Shown: one piece after another, positions 61,214 to 64,000 of the stretch
Position numbering within the stretch: position 1 is the stretch's first letter
Layout: each line of letters begins with the position of its first letter
Source of the DNA: Streptomyces sp. SPB162
GTDB taxonomy: Bacteria > Actinomycetota > Actinomycetes > Streptomycetales > Streptomycetaceae
NCBI RefSeq assembly: GCF_029504575.1
Contig: NZ_JAQFII010000002.1
Span: 124,001 to 188,000 of the forward strand
Length of the DNA stretch: 64,000 nucleotides
Reading direction: 5' to 3'
The notes under the pieces: generated by a model
Databases searched by the model: none
Told to the model about the DNA's origin: nothing
The model's input: the letters and a program-made list of their open reading frames with translations, nothing else
Translations under genes and position numbers: made by a program

Positions 61214-61696
61214 CCGGGCAGTATGACCGCAAGTACGAGACGGGTGCTGAGTGTTTCGTCCAACTGTCCCCCCGGCTGCGTCCGGTGGTCTAGATTGAGC
61301 GTCGGCGGACCGGTTTGGGCGGGGAAAATGACCCCGGACGGACAGGTTCCGGCAATGCTGCGGCCAATCCTGGGAAACCTGGGGTGGATTGGGTGCAGCA
61401 GAGGCTCCACCGGGCTCGGATGTGCTTGACCGGACCCGCTCGCACCGCACGCGCGTCAGGGTTCCGTCGTGGGGACGACACGGCGGTACTCGTCACAACA
61501 GATCAGCACGGACTCCGGCTGCGGGGGGCACGTTGCAGCGGGTGGTCCGTCATCGTCCGGTCAGGTGTAAGACCCACGTACTCACGTTCAACCACCGCTG
61601 TCCGCACCGCACTTCCGCCACTCGGTCATGTGGCGGACTGGAACGCGGGGCGCCGGCGGTCGGGCGGAGTACGTAGAGCACCGTGGTGGGGGGAGC
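61214..61696. other. Intergenic region between divergent sugar genes
   Basis: 483 bp. It should carry promoters for the glycosyltransferase (leftward) and the sugar operon (rightward). A 33-codon frame at 61328 (ATG after GGGG) has no recognisable content. GGTCTAGATTGAGC near 61289 is slightly AT-richer. I see no repeat or RNA structure I would defend. Confidence 0.4.
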
Positions 61697-62020
61697 ATGA
61701 CCGTTGAGCGGGTCACGCATGAGTCACAGGTTGTGGAACGCGGGAGTCCGGGACTCCGCCGACGCTGTTCGGCACGGAGCCGCCAGGACATCCCGCTGGT
61801 CGCGGTCGGCCTCGCCGCCGCGGTCGCCGCTTCGGGCGGGCGTATGCCCCGTCGTCGGCTGACAGCACGCCGGGCACCGGACCGCGCCGGGAGCAGACCG
61901 CTCCGCGGCGGGCAGCCGCTCGGCCACGGCGGCATGTCCGCGGAGCCCCCGCGCCCCCTCCACGCCTCTGAACTGTCGATGCGTCAGCCAACGTGCACGA
62001 AGGGACGACGAACACTGTGA
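61697..62020 (+). CDS. Hypothetical 107-residue protein, possibly a sugar-transferase remnant
   Basis: ATG 61697 directly follows GGGGGGGAGC, and its TGA overlaps the GTG of the Gfo/Idh/MocA gene as GTGA. Both favour a translated first gene of the operon. The product is Arg-rich with one moderately hydrophobic run (DIPLVAVGLAAAVAASGG) and no domain I recognise. The start followed by this run recalls the N-terminus of exopolysaccharide polyprenyl-phosphate sugar transferases, with the rest missing; that likeness is weak. It may be a truncated gene kept for translational coupling. Confidence 0.35.
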   Translation: MTVERVTHESQVVERGSPGLRRRCSARSRQDIPLVAVGLAAAVAASGGRMPRRRLTARRAPDRAGSRPLRGGQPLGHGGMSAEPPRPLHASELSMRQPTCTKGRRTL

Positions 62021-63118
62021 CGGACACTGTGAAGAGCGCCGTGAAGGACACCGGCGCTCCTGCCACGGGACCGGCCGAGCCACTGGGTGTCGCCGTGGTC
62101 GGCGCCGGCTACTGGGGGCCCAACCTGGTCCGCAACTTCCAGTCCAGCCCGAAGTTCCGGCTGCGCCACCTCTGCGACCTCGATGTGGACCGGGCGAAGC
62201 GGGTGCTCGGCGGGTACTCCACCGTCCAGGCGACCGCGGACTACGCGGCAGTCCTCGCCGACCCGGCCGTGGACGCCGTCGCCGTGGCCACACCCGCCGG
62301 CACGCACCTGGACGTCGCGCTCGCGGCACTGCGCGCGGGCAAGCACGTCCTCGTCGAGAAGCCGCTGGCCGCCACGTACGCGGACGGTCTGCGGCTGGTG
62401 ACCGAGGCCGAGGAGCGCGGTCTGACCCTGATGTGCGACCACACCTACTGCTACACCCCCGCGGTGAGTCACATCCGCGACCAGGTCCGCTCCGGGGAGC
62501 TCGGCCGAGATCCACTACGTCGACTCGGTCCGGATCAACCTCGGGCTCGTGCAGAAGGACATCGACGTGATGTGGGACCTCGCGCCCCACGACCTGTCGA
62601 TCCTCGACTTCATCCTCCCCGACCACGTCGAGCCGGTCGCGGTCGCCGCGCACGGCGCCGACCCGATAGGCGCCGGCCAGGCCTGCGTGGCCTACCTGAC
62701 ACTGCAGCTCAACACCGGCGCCATCGCGCACGTGCACGTCAACTGGCTCTCCCCCACCAAGGTGCGGACCACCATGGTCGGCGGCTCGAAGCGCACGCTG
62801 ATCTGGGACGACCTCAACCCCGCGCAGCGCGTGGCGGTCTTCGACCGCGGGGTCGAGCTGTCCACGCCGCAGGAGATCGGCGTCGACCAGCGCCGCGACA
62901 TGCAGATCTCCTACCGCACCGGCGACATGGTGGCGCCCGCGATCGGCGAGAAGGAGGCGCTGCGCAGCATGGTCGACGAGTTCGCCGCGTCGATCCGCGA
63001 GCGCCGGGCGCCGCTGACCGACGGCCGGGCGGGGCTGCGCGTGCTGGACATCCTGGAGGCGGCCTCCCGGAGCCTGGAGTTCCGCGGTGCGGTCGTCGGG
63101 CTGCGCGCCGGCCGGTGA
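62017..63118 (+). pseudogene. Gfo/Idh/MocA-family sugar dehydrogenase, frameshifted
   Basis: Read as one protein of about 366 residues: Rossmann GVAVVGAGYWGPNLVRNF, VDAVAVATPAGTHLDVALAAL, HVLVEKPLA (the EKP motif), then DSVRINLGLVQKDIDVMWDLAPHDLSILDF with the conserved catalytic-region His, and a C-terminal sheet ending in IRERRAPLTDGRAGLRVLDI. NAD(P)-dependent oxidation of a nucleotide sugar, probably like UDP-GlcNAc(A) 3-dehydrogenases. The frame breaks at 62505-62506: dropping one C joins SGELG to EIHYVDSV. The 1102-bp length fits one extra base. GTG 62017 has AAGGGA upstream. Followed 52 bp later by an epimerase gene. Confidence 0.85.
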
Positions 63119-63170
63119 CAGTGCGGACCGTTTTACGGCAGACGATGACCGATCCAGTGGGGGAAGAGCG

Positions 63171-64000
63171 TTGAGCACCGTACGAGGCAAGAAGATTCTG
63201 GTGACCGGCGGGGCGGGCACCATCGGTTCCAACCTGGTCGACCTGCTGGTCGACAACGGGGCACGCGAGATCGTGGTGCTCGACAACTTCGTGCGCGGGC
63301 GGATGGCCAACCTGGCCCAGGCCCTGCCGAGCGGTGTCGTGGAGGTCGTCGAGGGCGACATCCGCGACCTGGCGACCGTTCGCAAGGTCACCGAGGGCGC
63401 CGACCTGGTCTTCCATCTGGCGGCGATCCGCATCACGCAGTGCGCGGAGGAGCCCCGGCTGGCGAACGAGGTCATGGTCGACGGCACGTTCAACGTGCTG
63501 GAGTCGGCCGCCGCGGCGGGGGTGGGCAAGGTGATCGCGTCCTCGTCGGCCTCGGTCTACGGCCTGGCCGAGTCCTTCCCGACGACCGAACGCCACCACG
63601 CGTACAACAACGACACGTTCTACGGTGCGGCGAAGGCCTTCAACGAGGGCGTTCTGCGCAGCTTCCACGCGATGTACGGGCTGGACTACGTCGCGCTGCG
63701 CTACTTCAACGTGTACGGGCCGCGGATGGACATCCACGGCCTGTACACCGAGGTCCTCATCCGCTGGATGGAGCGGATCGTGGGCGGCGAGCCGCCGCTG
63801 ATCCTCGGCGATGGAACGCAGACCATGGACTTCGTCCACGTCCGCGACATCGCCCGGGCCAACCTGCTGGCCGCGGAGTCGGACCTCACCGACGAGGTGT
63901 TCAACGTCGCGAGCGGCACCGAGACGAGCCTGCGCGACCTCGCGCTCGCCCTCCTGGAGGCGATGGGCGCCGACCTGCAGCCCGAACACGGTCCCGCCCG
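63171..64000 (+). CDS. NAD-dependent nucleotide-sugar epimerase/dehydratase, 3' end cut
   Basis: Extended short-chain dehydrogenase. The frame starts at TTG 63171 with GGGGGAAGAG just upstream and stays open to the window end (276 codons). Motifs: KILVTGGAGTIGSNLVDLL (NAD-binding GxxGxxG), VVEGDIRDL, FHLAAIRITQC, SSSASVYG, catalytic FYGAAK (YxxxK), LRYFNVYGPRM and MDFVHVRDIARA. It is of the GalE/WbpP type. It follows the Gfo/Idh/MocA gene and should act on the same nucleotide sugar, supplying an unusual sugar for a cell-surface glycan or secondary metabolite. Confidence 0.92.
   Translation, partial: MSTVRGKKILVTGGAGTIGSNLVDLLVDNGAREIVVLDNFVRGRMANLAQALPSGVVEVVEGDIRDLATVRKVTEGADLVFHLAAIRITQCAEEPRLANEVMVDGTFNVLESAAAAGVGKVIASSSASVYGLAESFPTTERHHAYNNDTFYGAAKAFNEGVLRSFHAMYGLDYVALRYFNVYGPRMDIHGLYTEVLIRWMERIVGGEPPLILGDGTQTMDFVHVRDIARANLLAAESDLTDEVFNVASGTETSLRDLALALLEAMGADLQPEHGPA

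Noticed and set aside
61328..61429. 33-codon small gene after GGGGAAA
   Set aside because: The translation has no recognisable feature and a weak ribosome site. It lies in promoter space between divergent genes, so I did not annotate it.

Overview
The window is chromosomal DNA of a high-GC actinomycete, almost certainly a Streptomyces or close relative. Evidence: over 70% GC, GTG/TTG starts, purine-rich ribosome-binding sites, many 4-bp ATGA/GTGA overlaps, and families typical of streptomycetes (SARP, XRE/ImmA-IrrE/MAB_1171c triad, TerD proteins, Tat-exported phospholipase C). No rRNA, tRNA, CRISPR array or complete transposase gene is visible. The content is specialised-metabolite and stress accessory DNA.

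Layout. 1-4900: copper or metal handling (truncated P1B ATPase, PCu(A)C-like protein, Met/His-rich membrane protein) with an ECF-like sigma factor and an aspartyl beta-hydroxylase. 5200-11700: Tat phospholipase C, a 188-bp MITE inserted at the end of a frameshifted SARP regulator, a CHAP cell-wall hydrolase, a remnant of an SpvB/Tc toxin gene, and a Mrr endonuclease-TerD fusion. 11838-15949: a compact putative RiPP operon (30-residue precursor, PqqD-M50 membrane protein, TPR protein, flavin reductase). It faces an XRE / ImmA-IrrE / MAB_1171c triad (16295-18869). 19106-23650: KimA-like permease and a cobalt/B12 locus with a cobalamin riboswitch ahead of cbtB-cbtA and a phosphatase-fold protein without its catalytic histidines.

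23726-42853 is the most striking region. A TrmB/LuxR regulator, a small secreted peptide ending in WGWG and an orphan NarL-type regulator lie beside an eight-gene leftward operon: precursor (Ser-rich core after a GG site), P450, HlyD-like protein, C39 peptidase-ABC exporter, NHLM-type ABC protein, LanM-like synthetase with a degenerate cyclase domain, YcaO/Ocin-ThiF cyclodehydratase and SagB dehydrogenase. A divergent ABC exporter pair probably gives immunity. I infer a linear azole plus dehydroamino-acid peptide made with a LanM-type dehydratase.

42877-51644 is an operon of AccD carboxyltransferase, FadD32-like FAAL, Pks13-like ACP-KS-AT-ACP-TE synthase and Ag85-like esterase, which mirrors the mycobacterial mycolate-condensation locus. 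51871-64000 holds an MFS exporter, PucR-type regulator, fatty-acid desaturase, two lipoproteins, a beta-propeller protein, another MFS protein, a glycosyltransferase and the start of a nucleotide-sugar (Gfo/Idh/MocA plus epimerase) operon cut by the window end.

Five otherwise well-preserved genes are each broken by what looks like one extra base, mostly in short C/G runs. This suggests assembly indels rather than real decay, so those genes are described as they would read if intact.
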